From Cellulomonas sp. SG140 (GTDB lineage: Bacteria; Actinomycetota; Actinomycetes; Actinomycetales; Cellulomonadaceae): a stretch of DNA of 64,000 bases. Made by a program: the position numbers and the translations under genes. The notes beneath the pieces are model-generated. The model ran no database searches. It was not told the origin of the DNA and saw only the letters and a list, made by a program, of their open reading frames with translations. Of the stretch, positions 48,012-56,411 are shown in pieces (within the stretch, counting starts at the first letter, position 1; each line of letters starts with the position of its first letter). The stretch is taken from positions 153,788 through 217,787 of the forward strand of contig NZ_JANZLA010000008.1 of the NCBI RefSeq assembly GCF_025770785.1, given 5' to 3'.

Positions 48012-48084
48012 TGCGCCTGGGCGGATTCGAACCGCCGACACCCGCTTTAGGAGAGCGGTGCTCTATCCCCTGAGCTACAGGCGC
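48012..48084 (-). tRNA. tRNA-Arg (anticodon CCU)
   Basis: Cloverleaf read on the minus strand. Acceptor GCGCCTG pairs with CAGGCGC plus discriminator A. The D-arm (GCTCAGGGGATAGAGC) is intact. The anticodon loop CTCCTAA between CCGCT and AGCGG gives CCT. The T-arm GGCGGTTCGAATCCGCC is intact. CCA is not encoded (CAG follows). The 3' end faces the accessory island to the left, the usual side for integrase-mediated insertion. Confidence 0.95.
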
Positions 48085-48195
48085 TTGGGTCCGCGCCGAC
48101 CGTGGTGACCGCCGCAGATCCGGGTCAAGGGTACTGGCCAGCACTCCCAGCCAGCGCAGGGGCCGGTCTCCACGTCGATGGGTAGGCTCCGCGAG

Positions 48196-48987
48196 GTGCT
48201 GATCCTGCTGTCCCCGGCGAAGTCGCTGGACTTCGAGTCCAGGCCGCCACGGGTCGAGGCGTCCCAGCCACGGCTGCTGACCGAGGCCGAGCAGCTGGCG
48301 GCGGTCATGCGCACCAAGTCGGTGGCCGACCTGGCCGCACTGGCGCACATCTCCGACGACCTGGCCGTACTCAACGCCGAACGCTGGGCGTCCTTCACCA
48401 CTCCGTTCACCGCGCACAACGCCCGCCCTGCCGTCCTGGCGTTCAACGGCGACGTCTACCAGGGCCTGAATGTGCGTGAGCGGTTCAGCACGCGCGACTA
48501 CACCGAGGCCCAGAAGACGGTGCGGATCCTGTCCGGGCTGTACGGCGTCCTGCGGCCCCTGGACCTGATCCAGCCCTACCGGCTCGAGATGGGCACCCGC
48601 CTGGCCACCGAGCGAGGGCGCTCTCTGTACGACTGGTGGGGCGGCACCATCACCGACGTGCTCCGCGACGACCTGGCCACCGCTCCGGGAACGGAAGCAG
48701 TGGTGAACCTGGCCTCTGGCGAGTACTTCGGCGCCGTCCACACCGAGGACCTCGGAGTCCCGGTGGTGTCGCCCAGGTTCGAGGACACCGACGCCCGCGG
48801 CCGGCGGAGCGTGGTGTCGTTCTACGCCAAGCGGGCGCGTGGGGAGCTGGCCGCCTGGCTGGTGCTCAACCGCGTCCGCACGCCCCGAGCCCTGAAGGAA
48901 TTCGACGGCGCGGGCTACCGGTACGACGAGGCGGCGTCCACGCGGTCCGTCCCGGTGTTCGTCCGCGGCTTCGCCGACCGTCCCTGA
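48196..48987 (+). CDS. yaaA: Peroxide stress protein YaaA (DUF328)
   Basis: A 263-residue YaaA-family protein, which in E. coli lowers intracellular free iron and limits oxidative DNA damage. Family markers are VLILLSPAKSLDF at the N-terminus, PAVLAFNGDVYQGLNV (near 80), LSGLYGVLRPLDLIQPYRLEMGT near 116, NLASGEYFGAV and FYAKRARGELAAWLV, ending FDGAGYRYDEA. The GTG at 48196 is preferred because family members begin exactly there; an in-frame ATG at 48178 gives six extra residues without a ribosome site. A single gene, convergent with helR. Confidence 0.93.
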   Translation: MLILLSPAKSLDFESRPPRVEASQPRLLTEAEQLAAVMRTKSVADLAALAHISDDLAVLNAERWASFTTPFTAHNARPAVLAFNGDVYQGLNVRERFSTRDYTEAQKTVRILSGLYGVLRPLDLIQPYRLEMGTRLATERGRSLYDWWGGTITDVLRDDLATAPGTEAVVNLASGEYFGAVHTEDLGVPVVSPRFEDTDARGRRSVVSFYAKRARGELAAWLVLNRVRTPRALKEFDGAGYRYDEAASTRSVPVFVRGFADRP

Positions 48988-49010
48988 CCTCGACAGGGAC
49001 CAGCCGCGCC

Positions 49011-51179
49011 TCACGACGACGTCAGCACCACCAGCTGCTGCGTCGCCCGCGTCATCGCCACGTACCGGTCCACGGCCCCCTCGACGCCGTCGCCGAACCG
49101 GTCCGGGTCCACCAGCACCACCAGGTCGAACTCGAGGCCTTTGGCCAGCACGGGCGTCAGCCACCGCACCCGCGGCCCGGTGTCCAGCGACGACGGCGCG
49201 CCGATCACGCACGCCACCCCCTCGTCGTGCGCCCCGAGCCACTCAGCCACCACCGCCCCCAGCGAAGCCACGGACCCCCGCACCACCGGCACCCCCGACT
49301 CCCGCACCGAGACCGGCACGTTCGCGTCCGGGATCGCCGCGCGGATCACCGGCTCCGCCTCGGCCATCACCTCCTGCGGCGTGCGGTAGTTGATGCTCAG
49401 CGTCGACTCCCGAACCGACCCCAGCCCCACCCGTTCCAGCCGCTCGGCCCACGACTCGGTGAACCCGTGCCGGGCCTGCGCCCGGTCGCCCACCACCGTG
49501 AGGCTGCGCGACGGGCAGCGGGCCAGCAGCATCTGCCACTCCGCCTCGGTCAGCTCCTGCGCCTCGTCCACCACGATGTGCGCGAACGGGCCCGCGAGCG
49601 CATCGGCGTCGGCGTCCGGCAGGGCGGCCTCGTCGTCCAGCGCGTTCTTCAGGTCCGCACCCTTGAGCATCGACATCACCTGCATCTCGGAGTCGTCGGC
49701 GGCGATCAGGTGCTCCGTGACGCGGGCGCGCTCCTCACGTTCGGCGGCGAGCAGGGCAGCCCGTTCATGACGACGCCGCGACGCCTGCGGGTCACCGAGC
49801 CGGCGCCGGGCCGCATCCAGCAGCGGCAGGTCGGCGACGGTCCAGGCCTGAGCGTCGGCACGCTGCAGCGCCCGCACCTCGTCGGGCGAGAGCCACGGCG
49901 CGCACAGCCGCAGGTAGGCGGGCACGGTCCACAGGTCGCCCACCACGTCGGTGGGCTCCAGCAGCGGCCACGCGCGGCGGAAGGTGGAGACGAGGTCCCG
50001 GTCCTGACGCATCGCGCGCGCGACGTCGTCGGGCGCCACCTCGTCGAGCCGGTCGGCGACGATCGCCACCAGCTGCTCCCAGATCTCGTCGCGCGCCTCG
50101 TTGTGCGGGGTGCCGGGGTCGGCGGCGTCGAACGCCTCGGCCCAGTCCTCCGGCCCCAGCCGCACGTCCGCCCACGGCGTCTCCACCGTGAACGCGCCCG
50201 TCGGCGGGCGCTCGTAGAAGGCGACGGCCGGCTCGACGGCCCGCACCATCGCGGCCGACGACTTCAGCCGCCCCACCAGCGGATCCGCCTCCGCGGCGGC
50301 GTCGGCGCCCTCGGGCAGCAGGTCGCGCAGCGTGCAGGTGCGCACACCCTCCTCGCCGAGGCTGGGCAGCACGTCCTCGACGTAGGCGAGGTACGGCTGG
50401 TGCGGCCCGACGAACAGCACGCCACCGTGGTGCTGCCCCACGCGGCTGTCCGAGTAGAGCAGGTAGGCGGTGCGGTGCAGCGCCACCACCGTCTTGCCGG
50501 TGCCCGGACCGCCGTCCACCACCAGCGTGCCGGCCGAGCCGGCGCGGATGATCGCGTCCTGGTCGGCGGCGATGGTGCTCAGAACGTCCCGCATCCGCGC
50601 CGACCGGCTCGCGCCGAGGCTGGCGATGAACGCCGACTCGTCGTCGGGTGCGGCCTGCCCGTCCAGCGCGGCCGTTCCGGACTCTCCGTCGGGGTCAGCG
50701 AGCACCTCGTCCCAGTAGTCGCTGATCCGCCCGCCGGTCCACCGGTACCGACGACGGCTGACCAGGCCCATCGGGTCCGCGCGCGTCGCGCCGAAGTACG
50801 GCTCGGCGGCCGGCGACCGCCAGTCGACCAGCAGCTGGCGCCCCTGCTGGTCGGTCAGCCCGAGGCGTCCGACGAAGACGGGCTCGCCGCCGCCCGTCGG
50901 CACCATGCGGCCCAGGCAGAGGTCGATGCCGTACTGCCGCAGCACGCGCAGCCGTGCCGAGAGGTGGTGGATCTGCTGGTCCCGCTCGACGGCCTCCTGG
51001 CCGAGGGTCGCCGGGAGGCGGCGCTGCTGGTCCAGGCGGTCCTGGAGGTCGGTGCGCTGGCGGTCGAGCTCGGTGGCGATGGCGGCGAAGTGGCGGTCGT
51101 CGGCCGCTGTGCGGGCCGGGGATGCCTTGGCGGCGAGGCGGTCGGGCAGGGCGAAGGCGGAGGTGAGGGACTGGGTCAC
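49011..51179 (-). CDS. helR: HelR/HelD-type RNA polymerase recycling ATPase
   Basis: A 722-residue UvrD/Rep-like superfamily 1 ATPase of the HelD/HelR class, which dissociates stalled or rifamycin-bound RNA polymerase. The first ~90 residues are a helical coiled-coil arm (AATELDRQRTDLQDRLDQQ). Walker A GGPGTGKT is at 223-230, Walker B is IVVDEAQELTEAEWQ, then GDRAQARHGF, INYRTPQEVM and a terminal DRYVAMTRATQQLVVLTS (motif VI). The GTG at 51179 has GGAG eight bases upstream. A near-consensus rifampicin-associated element lies about 75 bases ahead, which supports HelR rather than general HelD and predicts induction by rifamycins. Confidence 0.92.
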   Translation of the reverse strand: MTQSLTSAFALPDRLAAKASPARTAADDRHFAAIATELDRQRTDLQDRLDQQRRLPATLGQEAVERDQQIHHLSARLRVLRQYGIDLCLGRMVPTGGGEPVFVGRLGLTDQQGRQLLVDWRSPAAEPYFGATRADPMGLVSRRRYRWTGGRISDYWDEVLADPDGESGTAALDGQAAPDDESAFIASLGASRSARMRDVLSTIAADQDAIIRAGSAGTLVVDGGPGTGKTVVALHRTAYLLYSDSRVGQHHGGVLFVGPHQPYLAYVEDVLPSLGEEGVRTCTLRDLLPEGADAAAEADPLVGRLKSSAAMVRAVEPAVAFYERPPTGAFTVETPWADVRLGPEDWAEAFDAADPGTPHNEARDEIWEQLVAIVADRLDEVAPDDVARAMRQDRDLVSTFRRAWPLLEPTDVVGDLWTVPAYLRLCAPWLSPDEVRALQRADAQAWTVADLPLLDAARRRLGDPQASRRRHERAALLAAEREERARVTEHLIAADDSEMQVMSMLKGADLKNALDDEAALPDADADALAGPFAHIVVDEAQELTEAEWQMLLARCPSRSLTVVGDRAQARHGFTESWAERLERVGLGSVRESTLSINYRTPQEVMAEAEPVIRAAIPDANVPVSVRESGVPVVRGSVASLGAVVAEWLGAHDEGVACVIGAPSSLDTGPRVRWLTPVLAKGLEFDLVVLVDPDRFGDGVEGAVDRYVAMTRATQQLVVLTSS

Positions 51180-51255
51180 GGCATGGGCTCCCGGGGCGGT
51201 GGGGCGTGGCGCGCGGGCCGTCGGGCGGCGCGGCCGCACATCGTCCGCCCTGGTG

Positions 51256-51288
51256 GGGGCCTTGCCGCAAGACCCCCTGTGCCGTATA
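51256..51288 (-). promoter_or_regulatory. Rifampicin-associated element (RAE) and -10 box of helR
   Basis: On the minus strand TATACG (51288-51283) is followed, after 6-7 bases, by GGGTCTTGCGGCAAGGCCC (51275-51257), one mismatch from the 19-bp actinobacterial RAE GGGGCTTGCGGCAAGGCCC recalled from the literature. The element would begin at or just after the transcription start. No convincing -35 is seen. Confidence 0.85.
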
Positions 51289-51322
51289 CGTTGATAGTGG
51301 CGAGAGGGCGATCGAGCGCCCG

Positions 51323-52570
51323 CTAGCCGACTCCCCCGTCCACCACCGTCTGTGCGACGTGCGCGCTGCGCGGGGTCGAGGGCAGCACCAGGGCCACCAC
51401 CACGAGCAGCAGGACCGCGGCGCTCCCCGCCGCCAGGCCGGTCGGCAGGGTGTGCGCCGTCGAGATCGCACCGACGGCCAGCGCGCTGGCGGCCTGCATC
51501 CCGTAGGCGAGCAGGTACGCGGTCGACGTGGCAGCCGCGCGGTGATGCGGAGGCCCCGCGGCGATCACCGCCGAGATCCCGGCGGAGAACAGCAGCCCGT
51601 ACCCGGCTCCCCCGACGGCCGAGGCGCCGACCAGCAGCCACAGCTGGCGCACGTCGCCGGACGCGATCATCAGCGTCTGCCCGCACACCACCGCGACGGC
51701 TCCGCCGATCAGCGCCGACCTCGGGTTCACGTCGCGCGCGACGATCGCGACCGCGCCGATGGCCACCGCCGACGTCGCCAGCACCAGGCCGGTGACGGTC
51801 GCGTCCGTCGAGCCGACCACATCCCGCGCGTACTGCGCGCCGACCCCGAGGTACACCGCGCCCAGGCAGTAGGCGGCGGAGATCGCGAGGGCCCCGGCGA
51901 GGAAGGTCCGCCGCGGTCGAGGGACCACAACCGGCTGGAACCGCCAGCGCGGCGCGGCTGCCGGACGGTCGTCGGGCAGGCGTCCGACCAGCACCAGGGC
52001 CGCGACGATCGCCGCCACCAGCACCTCGAAGGGCAGCTGACGCGGGTGCGGCCAGTCCTGGACGGCCGCACCGCCGAGCACCAACGCTGTGACCAGGCCG
52101 ATCGACGAGGCGACGGTGACCACCGAGCCGCCGTGCCCGCGCCGCCCCGGCCCCCCGTCGTCCCCGCGCCCGCCGAGCCCACGCTCCCGCTCCGGCGATC
52201 GACCCGCCTCCACCGTCGCGGCCCCGAGCGACGCTCCAACGCCCAGTCCCATCAGGGCACGCCCCGCCACGAGCGCGCCCAGACCGGGAGCGACGGCCAG
52301 CGCCAGGGCGCCGAGCCCGAGCAGCACGAGCCCGACGAGCGTCGCGCGGCGCCCGCCGACGATGTCCGACAGGTTCCCCAGCACCAGCAGCGCCAGGATC
52401 ATCGCCGCCGGGTAGGTGGCGAAGGCGACCGTCGTCTCGAGGGTGCTCAGGTGCCACGCCGAGATGTAGAGCGGGTAGATCAGCGTCGGCGCGGCCGACG
52501 CCCACAGCGCCAGCATCACCACCGCCGCCCCGGCGATGCGGGCGGAGGCCCGCCGCCGGGACGCGCTCAC
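51323..52570 (-). CDS. MFS transporter, drug/metabolite exporter type
   Basis: A 415-residue major facilitator with about 12 predicted helices. The motif A-like loop GNLSDIVGGRRATLVGL lies after helix 2 and a motif C-like GRALMGLGVGASLGA follows. The central cytoplasmic loop near residue 125-147 is unusually Gly/Arg-rich (ERGLGGRGDDGGPGRRGHGG). The GTG at 52570 overlaps the SDR stop (GTGA), so both are translated together. Likely substrate is a toxic compound handled with the SDR and sensed by the divergent HxlR regulator; this is inference. Confidence 0.9.
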   Translation of the reverse strand: MSASRRRASARIAGAAVVMLALWASAAPTLIYPLYISAWHLSTLETTVAFATYPAAMILALLVLGNLSDIVGGRRATLVGLVLLGLGALALAVAPGLGALVAGRALMGLGVGASLGAATVEAGRSPERERGLGGRGDDGGPGRRGHGGSVVTVASSIGLVTALVLGGAAVQDWPHPRQLPFEVLVAAIVAALVLVGRLPDDRPAAAPRWRFQPVVVPRPRRTFLAGALAISAAYCLGAVYLGVGAQYARDVVGSTDATVTGLVLATSAVAIGAVAIVARDVNPRSALIGGAVAVVCGQTLMIASGDVRQLWLLVGASAVGGAGYGLLFSAGISAVIAAGPPHHRAAATSTAYLLAYGMQAASALAVGAISTAHTLPTGLAAGSAAVLLLVVVALVLPSTPRSAHVAQTVVDGGVG

Positions 52571-53286
52571 CGGCCGCCCGCCGCGAGCGCGCCCAGCTGC
52601 GGGTACAGCGCCTCGACCGGTCCGGACAGCGCCGCTCGCACGTCACGGCTGACCTGGTCCACCAGGGCCTCCGGCTCACCGGCCTCCACCGCGTCCCAGA
52701 TCGCCGCCACCACGTCGGCCGGGTCGTTCTTCTCCACGTCCAGCCCGGCGATCATCGGCGTGTCCGTGTAACCGAGGTGCGCGCCCACCACCTGGGTGCC
52801 CTGCGGCGCGAGCTCCAGCCGCAGCGAGCCGGTCAGCGACCACAGGGCCGCCTTCGACGCCGAGTAGCCGCCTGCGATCGCGAGCCAGCTCAGCACCGAC
52901 AGCACGTCGACCAGGGCGCCTCCGCCGTTGCGCGCGAGCGCGGGGGCGAACGCCTTGGCTACCCGCAGCGCTCCGAAGACGTTGGTGGCGAACACGCGCT
53001 CCACCTCGGCGACCGGCGATGCCAGCAGAGACCCGGCGCCGTGGACACCCGCGTTGTTGACGACGACCGTCACGTCGGTGGTGGCCTGCGCCGCCGCGGC
53101 GACGCTCGCCTCGTCCGTCACGTCGAGCCGCAGCGGGACCACGCGCGGGTCGTCCCACTGCTGCGGCGACCGTGCCGAGGCGTAGACCTTGCTGGCGCCG
53201 CGCGTCAGGGCCTGCGCGACGAACTCCCGTCCGAGCCCGCCCTGCGCCCCCGTCACCAGAACGACCGATCCCCCGAGCTGTGCCAT
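52567..53286 (-). CDS. Short-chain dehydrogenase/reductase
   Basis: A 239-residue classical SDR with NAD(P)-binding TGAQGGLG (12-19), NNAG near 78 and YSASK (about 141-145); catalytic Ser near 128 (SVLSW). It ends QLGALAAGGR. The ATG at 53286 has GAGGAGGAACC upstream. First gene of a two-gene unit with an MFS exporter, divergent from an HxlR regulator. Substrate unknown. Confidence 0.92.
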   Translation of the reverse strand: MAQLGGSVVLVTGAQGGLGREFVAQALTRGASKVYASARSPQQWDDPRVVPLRLDVTDEASVAAAAQATTDVTVVVNNAGVHGAGSLLASPVAEVERVFATNVFGALRVAKAFAPALARNGGGALVDVLSVLSWLAIAGGYSASKAALWSLTGSLRLELAPQGTQVVGAHLGYTDTPMIAGLDVEKNDPADVVAAIWDAVEAGEPEALVDQVSRDVRAALSGPVEALYPQLGALAAGGR

Positions 53287-53299
53287 GGTTCCTCCTCGC

Positions 53300-53320
53300 T
53301 AGGTTGGAGAAGTGAACCTA
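53300..53320. promoter_or_regulatory. Putative HxlR operator
   Basis: TAGGTT (53300-53305) and AACCTA (53315-53320) form a perfect inverted repeat with a 9-base spacer in the 75-bp gap between the SDR/MFS unit and the HxlR gene. Arm spacing of about 15 bp between centres suits a dimeric winged-helix protein. Confidence 0.55.
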
Positions 53321-53361
53321 ACATGCTGAGTCGGAGATGTGGACCGAGGTAGGCTGGAAGG

Positions 53362-53805
53362 GTGCTCGGGATCCTCGGGGGCGACGCACGGTGCCCCATC
53401 GCTCGTTCGCTGGACGTGCTCGGTGAGAAGTGGACGCTGATGGTGGTGCGCGACGCCCTCGCCGGCACCACGCGGTTCTCGCAGTTCCAGGCGTCGTTGG
53501 GTGTGCCGCGAGACGTGCTGGCCGAGCGCCTCGACACGCTGGTGCAGGCCGGGGTGCTGATCCGCCGGCCGTACAAGCCGGAGTCGGGACGCACGCGCGA
53601 CGAGTACGTCCTCACCCCGGCGGGTCACGAGCTGTCGCTGGTGCTCATGGCCCTGGGCGACTGGGCGAACCGCAACCGCCCGTCGACCGACCTGTCGAAC
53701 CTGGAATTCGTCGAGGCGGCGACCGGCGAGCGCGTGCGGCCGACGGCGATGGCGGGCGACCGCCAGGTCGCGACGGCGGACGTGACGGTGCGCCGGCGCG
53801 ACTGA
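53362..53805 (+). CDS. HxlR-family winged-helix regulator
   Basis: A 147-residue regulator. CPIARSLDVLGEKWTLMVVRDALAG (11-35) is the family signature, with the single early Cys, followed by FSQFQASLGVPRDVLAERL (recognition region) and the wing RTRDEYVLTPAGHEL. The GTG at 53362 begins MLGILGGDA; a weak GAAGG lies upstream. HxlR proteins commonly respond to aldehydes or oxidants through the Cys. Divergent from and probably controlling the SDR/MFS operon. Confidence 0.92.
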   Translation: MLGILGGDARCPIARSLDVLGEKWTLMVVRDALAGTTRFSQFQASLGVPRDVLAERLDTLVQAGVLIRRPYKPESGRTRDEYVLTPAGHELSLVLMALGDWANRNRPSTDLSNLEFVEAATGERVRPTAMAGDRQVATADVTVRRRD

Positions 53806-53823
53806 GCCCGCGCCCTCTGACGT

Positions 53824-54090
53824 CTACCTGGTCGCCCGGCGCCTCACCTGACGCGGCAGGACGACGAGCCGGATCACGGATGCCGCGAGCAGCAGTGCGA
53901 ATGCGACGCGGAGCCAGACGTTGTCCGGCCGGATGGCCCCGTACAGGCCGGCCAGTCCGAGCAAGGCCACGGCCAGTGCCTGATACCGCCCCCACTCGGT
54001 GCTCCGAGCCGGCGGCAGAAGGTTCGAGCGGATGAACAGCCCTCCGGCCAGGACGTATGCCACCACCAAGACGATCATGCTGACGCGCAC
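53824..54090 (-). CDS. Small three-helix membrane protein
   Basis: An 88-residue protein with hydrophobic segments at about 4-22, 38-52 and 59-78 and a basic tail (RQVRRRATR). The GTG at 54090 has AGGGGG at suitable spacing; an in-frame ATG four codons later is an alternative. No family recognised. Convergent with the HxlR gene, 18 bases apart. The hydrophobic pattern and third-position GC support a real gene. Confidence 0.65.
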   Translation of the reverse strand: MRVSMIVLVVAYVLAGGLFIRSNLLPPARSTEWGRYQALAVALLGLAGLYGAIRPDNVWLRVAFALLLAASVIRLVVLPRQVRRRATR

Positions 54091-54421
54091 ATCTGCCCCC
54101 TAGCGCCAACGACCTGCAGCTCACCCGCGACGCTAGCGGGGCGGCGCGGGAACGGGCTTGCGAACCAGCAGGCGAATCCGGGCAGCAGCGGGGCCGACGT
54201 GCGAGGACGACCGGGGCGAGCCGAAGAACTGGTGCAGCACCGCAGCCGCGTCTCGCGACTCGGAGTTGGTGGGCCAGTCATCCACGCTCGGCCGACCGGA
54301 GGGAATGCCTGTACGGCAACCCGGTTCACCAGGGAGGATGTGCGCTCGACGACGAGTCGGCCCGCACGGCCGCTCGTCGTTCGTCGTCCCGCCCGTCGTC
54401 GCGACCCCCGGGAGGCCCCGC
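54091..54421. other. 331-bp intergenic stretch without a recognised gene
   Basis: Divergent region between the small membrane protein and the antiporter. Open frames here lack domain similarity and were judged compositional. Nothing but a ribosome site (GGAGG before 54422) was recognised. Confidence 0.5.
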
Positions 54422-56017
54422 ATGATCGCCCTCGAGCTGCTCGTGGTGCTCGGCGCCGTCATCGTGCTCGGCACCGCCGTGGCCCGTCGCACGCGCGTCG
54501 CGCCGCCCATCGTCCTGCTGCTGATCGGCGTCGCGCTGGGCACCGCCCCCGCGCTGCGCGCCGTGCACCTGCCGCCGCAGCTGATGCTGCTGGTGTTCCT
54601 GCCGGCGCTCCTGTACTGGGAGTCGCTGACCGTGTCCGTGCGGGAGATCCGGGCCAACCTGCGCGGCATCGTGCTCTCGTCCACGCTGCTGGTGGTGCTG
54701 ACGGCGTGGGCCGTTGCGGCTGTCGCGCACCGGCTCGGGGTGCCGTGGGGACCCGCGTGGGTGCTCGGGGCGGCGGTGGCGCCGACGGACGCGACCGCGG
54801 TCGGCGCCATGGCGCGCACCCTCCCCCGGCGCACCGTCACCGTGCTGCGCGCCGAGTCCCTGGTGAACGACGGCACGGCACTGGTGCTCTACGCCGTGGC
54901 GGTCGGCGTGACGGTCGGGTCCGACCACCTCGCGGCGGGGCACGTCGCCGGGCTGTTCGCGCTGGCGTACCTCGGCGGGATCGCCGTCGGCGCGCTGGTC
55001 GCGTGGCTCGGCGTGCAGGGCCACCGACGGGTCGGCGACCCGCTGCTGGGGAACACCCTGACGGTGCTGATCCCGTTCAGCGCCTACCTGCTGGCCGAGC
55101 TGGTGCACGCATCCGGCGTGCTGGCGGTGGTGGTGTGCGGGCTGGTGATGAGCCAGGTGGGGCCGCGGATCGACGGTGCGCAGAGCCGGTCGCAGAGCAC
55201 GGCGTTCTGGACGTTGACGACGTTCCTGGTCAACGGCGCGCTGTTCGTGCTGATCGGCATCGAGGCACACTCGGCGGTGCGCAGCCTGGTGTCCACCGAC
55301 CTGGTGACGGCCCTGGTGGTCGGCGCCGGTGTGTACGTGGTGATCCTGGTGTCGCGGTTCGTCTTCCTGGTCGCCTCCGCCTACACCATCCGCGCGATCG
55401 ACCGGCGGCCCTCGCAGCGGCTGCGTCGCGTCACCAACCGGTCGCGGGTGGTCAGCACGGTGGCCGGGTTCCGCGGTGCGGTGTCGCTGGCCGCGGTGCT
55501 GGCGGTCCCGACGACCACGGCCTCCGGTGCGCCGTTCCCCGACCGCGACCTGCTGGTGTTCGTCACCGCCGGCATCGTCGCCACCACGCTCGTCGTCCAG
55601 GGCCTGGCCCTGCCCCTCGTCTCCCGCTGGGCGCGCATGCGACCGGACGACGACGCCCAGGCCGCCGAACGGCTGCTCGCCGACCGCACCGCCACCGAGG
55701 AGGCCCTGTCCGCGATCGCCGAGGTGGCCACCGAGCTGGGCGTCGATCGCGAGGTGGCCGACCGGGTGCGCACCGAGTACTTCGAGCACCTGCTGCTGCT
55801 GATGGCGCGCGGCGCGCCGGGGCCCGAGGCGGAGCCGGCCGTGCGGCGGGAGTCGCAGGACGCCGCGCTGCGGCGGGCGCTGCTGGACCGCAAGCGGGCG
55901 ACGGTGGTGCGGCTGCGCGACGATCGGGCGATCGACGACACCGTGCTGCGGCAGGTGCAGGCGCGCCTCGACATCGAGGAGCTGCGGCTGGAGCGGGAGC
56001 AGCTGGCGCTGGACTGA
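54422..56017 (+). CDS. CPA1-family Na+/H+ antiporter
   Basis: A 531-residue cation:proton antiporter of the NhaP/CPA1 type with about 12 helices and a C-terminal cytoplasmic domain of ~130 residues. Ion-path motifs are PTDATAVGAMA (near 122) and ESLVNDGTALVLY (near 146, with the ND pair). GFRGAVSLAAVLAVP near 350 holds the conserved Arg. The tail (LADRTATEEALSAIAEVATELG) is helical and charged, likely regulatory. The ATG at 54422 has GGAGG six bases upstream, which decides the start. Functions in pH and sodium homeostasis. A single-gene unit. Confidence 0.92.
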   Translation: MIALELLVVLGAVIVLGTAVARRTRVAPPIVLLLIGVALGTAPALRAVHLPPQLMLLVFLPALLYWESLTVSVREIRANLRGIVLSSTLLVVLTAWAVAAVAHRLGVPWGPAWVLGAAVAPTDATAVGAMARTLPRRTVTVLRAESLVNDGTALVLYAVAVGVTVGSDHLAAGHVAGLFALAYLGGIAVGALVAWLGVQGHRRVGDPLLGNTLTVLIPFSAYLLAELVHASGVLAVVVCGLVMSQVGPRIDGAQSRSQSTAFWTLTTFLVNGALFVLIGIEAHSAVRSLVSTDLVTALVVGAGVYVVILVSRFVFLVASAYTIRAIDRRPSQRLRRVTNRSRVVSTVAGFRGAVSLAAVLAVPTTTASGAPFPDRDLLVFVTAGIVATTLVVQGLALPLVSRWARMRPDDDAQAAERLLADRTATEEALSAIAEVATELGVDREVADRVRTEYFEHLLLLMARGAPGPEAEPAVRRESQDAALRRALLDRKRATVVRLRDDRAIDDTVLRQVQARLDIEELRLEREQLALD

Positions 56018-56158
56018 GGCGGCGCTGCACTGAGGTGGCCCCGGACCGAGCCGCCGCAGGGCGAACGGCTACGCGCGGACCCGCGGCTGCCGATGGTCTT
56101 GGGCGAAGGCTCGCCAATGGAGACGAGCCGCTCGGAACCTCGTGAGGAGGACCTCCAC

Positions 56159-56380
56159 ATGCCAGTGCCAGCGCGCCAGGACCCGAGGTGGCAAGCGCTC
56201 GTCGAGCACCCCGAAGCCCACACGTACAGCTTTCTCGCCCTGCGCATCCTGATGCAGCGCATCGCGCGCAACTCACCCCTCGCCCCGGCCGCCCGCGCCG
56301 CGGCGATCGAGGAGGTGCAGGCGCTCTTCACCAAGAACGAGCGGCTGGTCGCAGCCGACATCCAGTCCATCTTCGGCTGA
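56159..56380 (+). CDS. Small conserved-looking protein paired with the FIST-like gene
   Basis: A 73-residue soluble protein: QDPRWQALVEHPEAHTYSFLALRILMQRIARNSPLAP, then a helical part ending VAADIQSIFG. No family recognised. The ATG at 56159 is chosen for the AGGAGG eight bases upstream; the frame opens earlier. It is 31 bases ahead of the next gene in the same direction, so the two are probably cotranscribed. Basic and helical; could be a partner or regulator. Confidence 0.65.
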   Translation: MPVPARQDPRWQALVEHPEAHTYSFLALRILMQRIARNSPLAPAARAAAIEEVQALFTKNERLVAADIQSIFG

Positions 56381-56411
56381 CGCGCCAGCCCCTCATCCGC
56401 AAGGAGAGACC

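Noticed and set aside
48005..48090. Minus-strand peptide VAQGIEHRSPKAGVGGSNPP
   Set aside because: Well-known translation of a tRNA gene; here it is tRNA-Arg.
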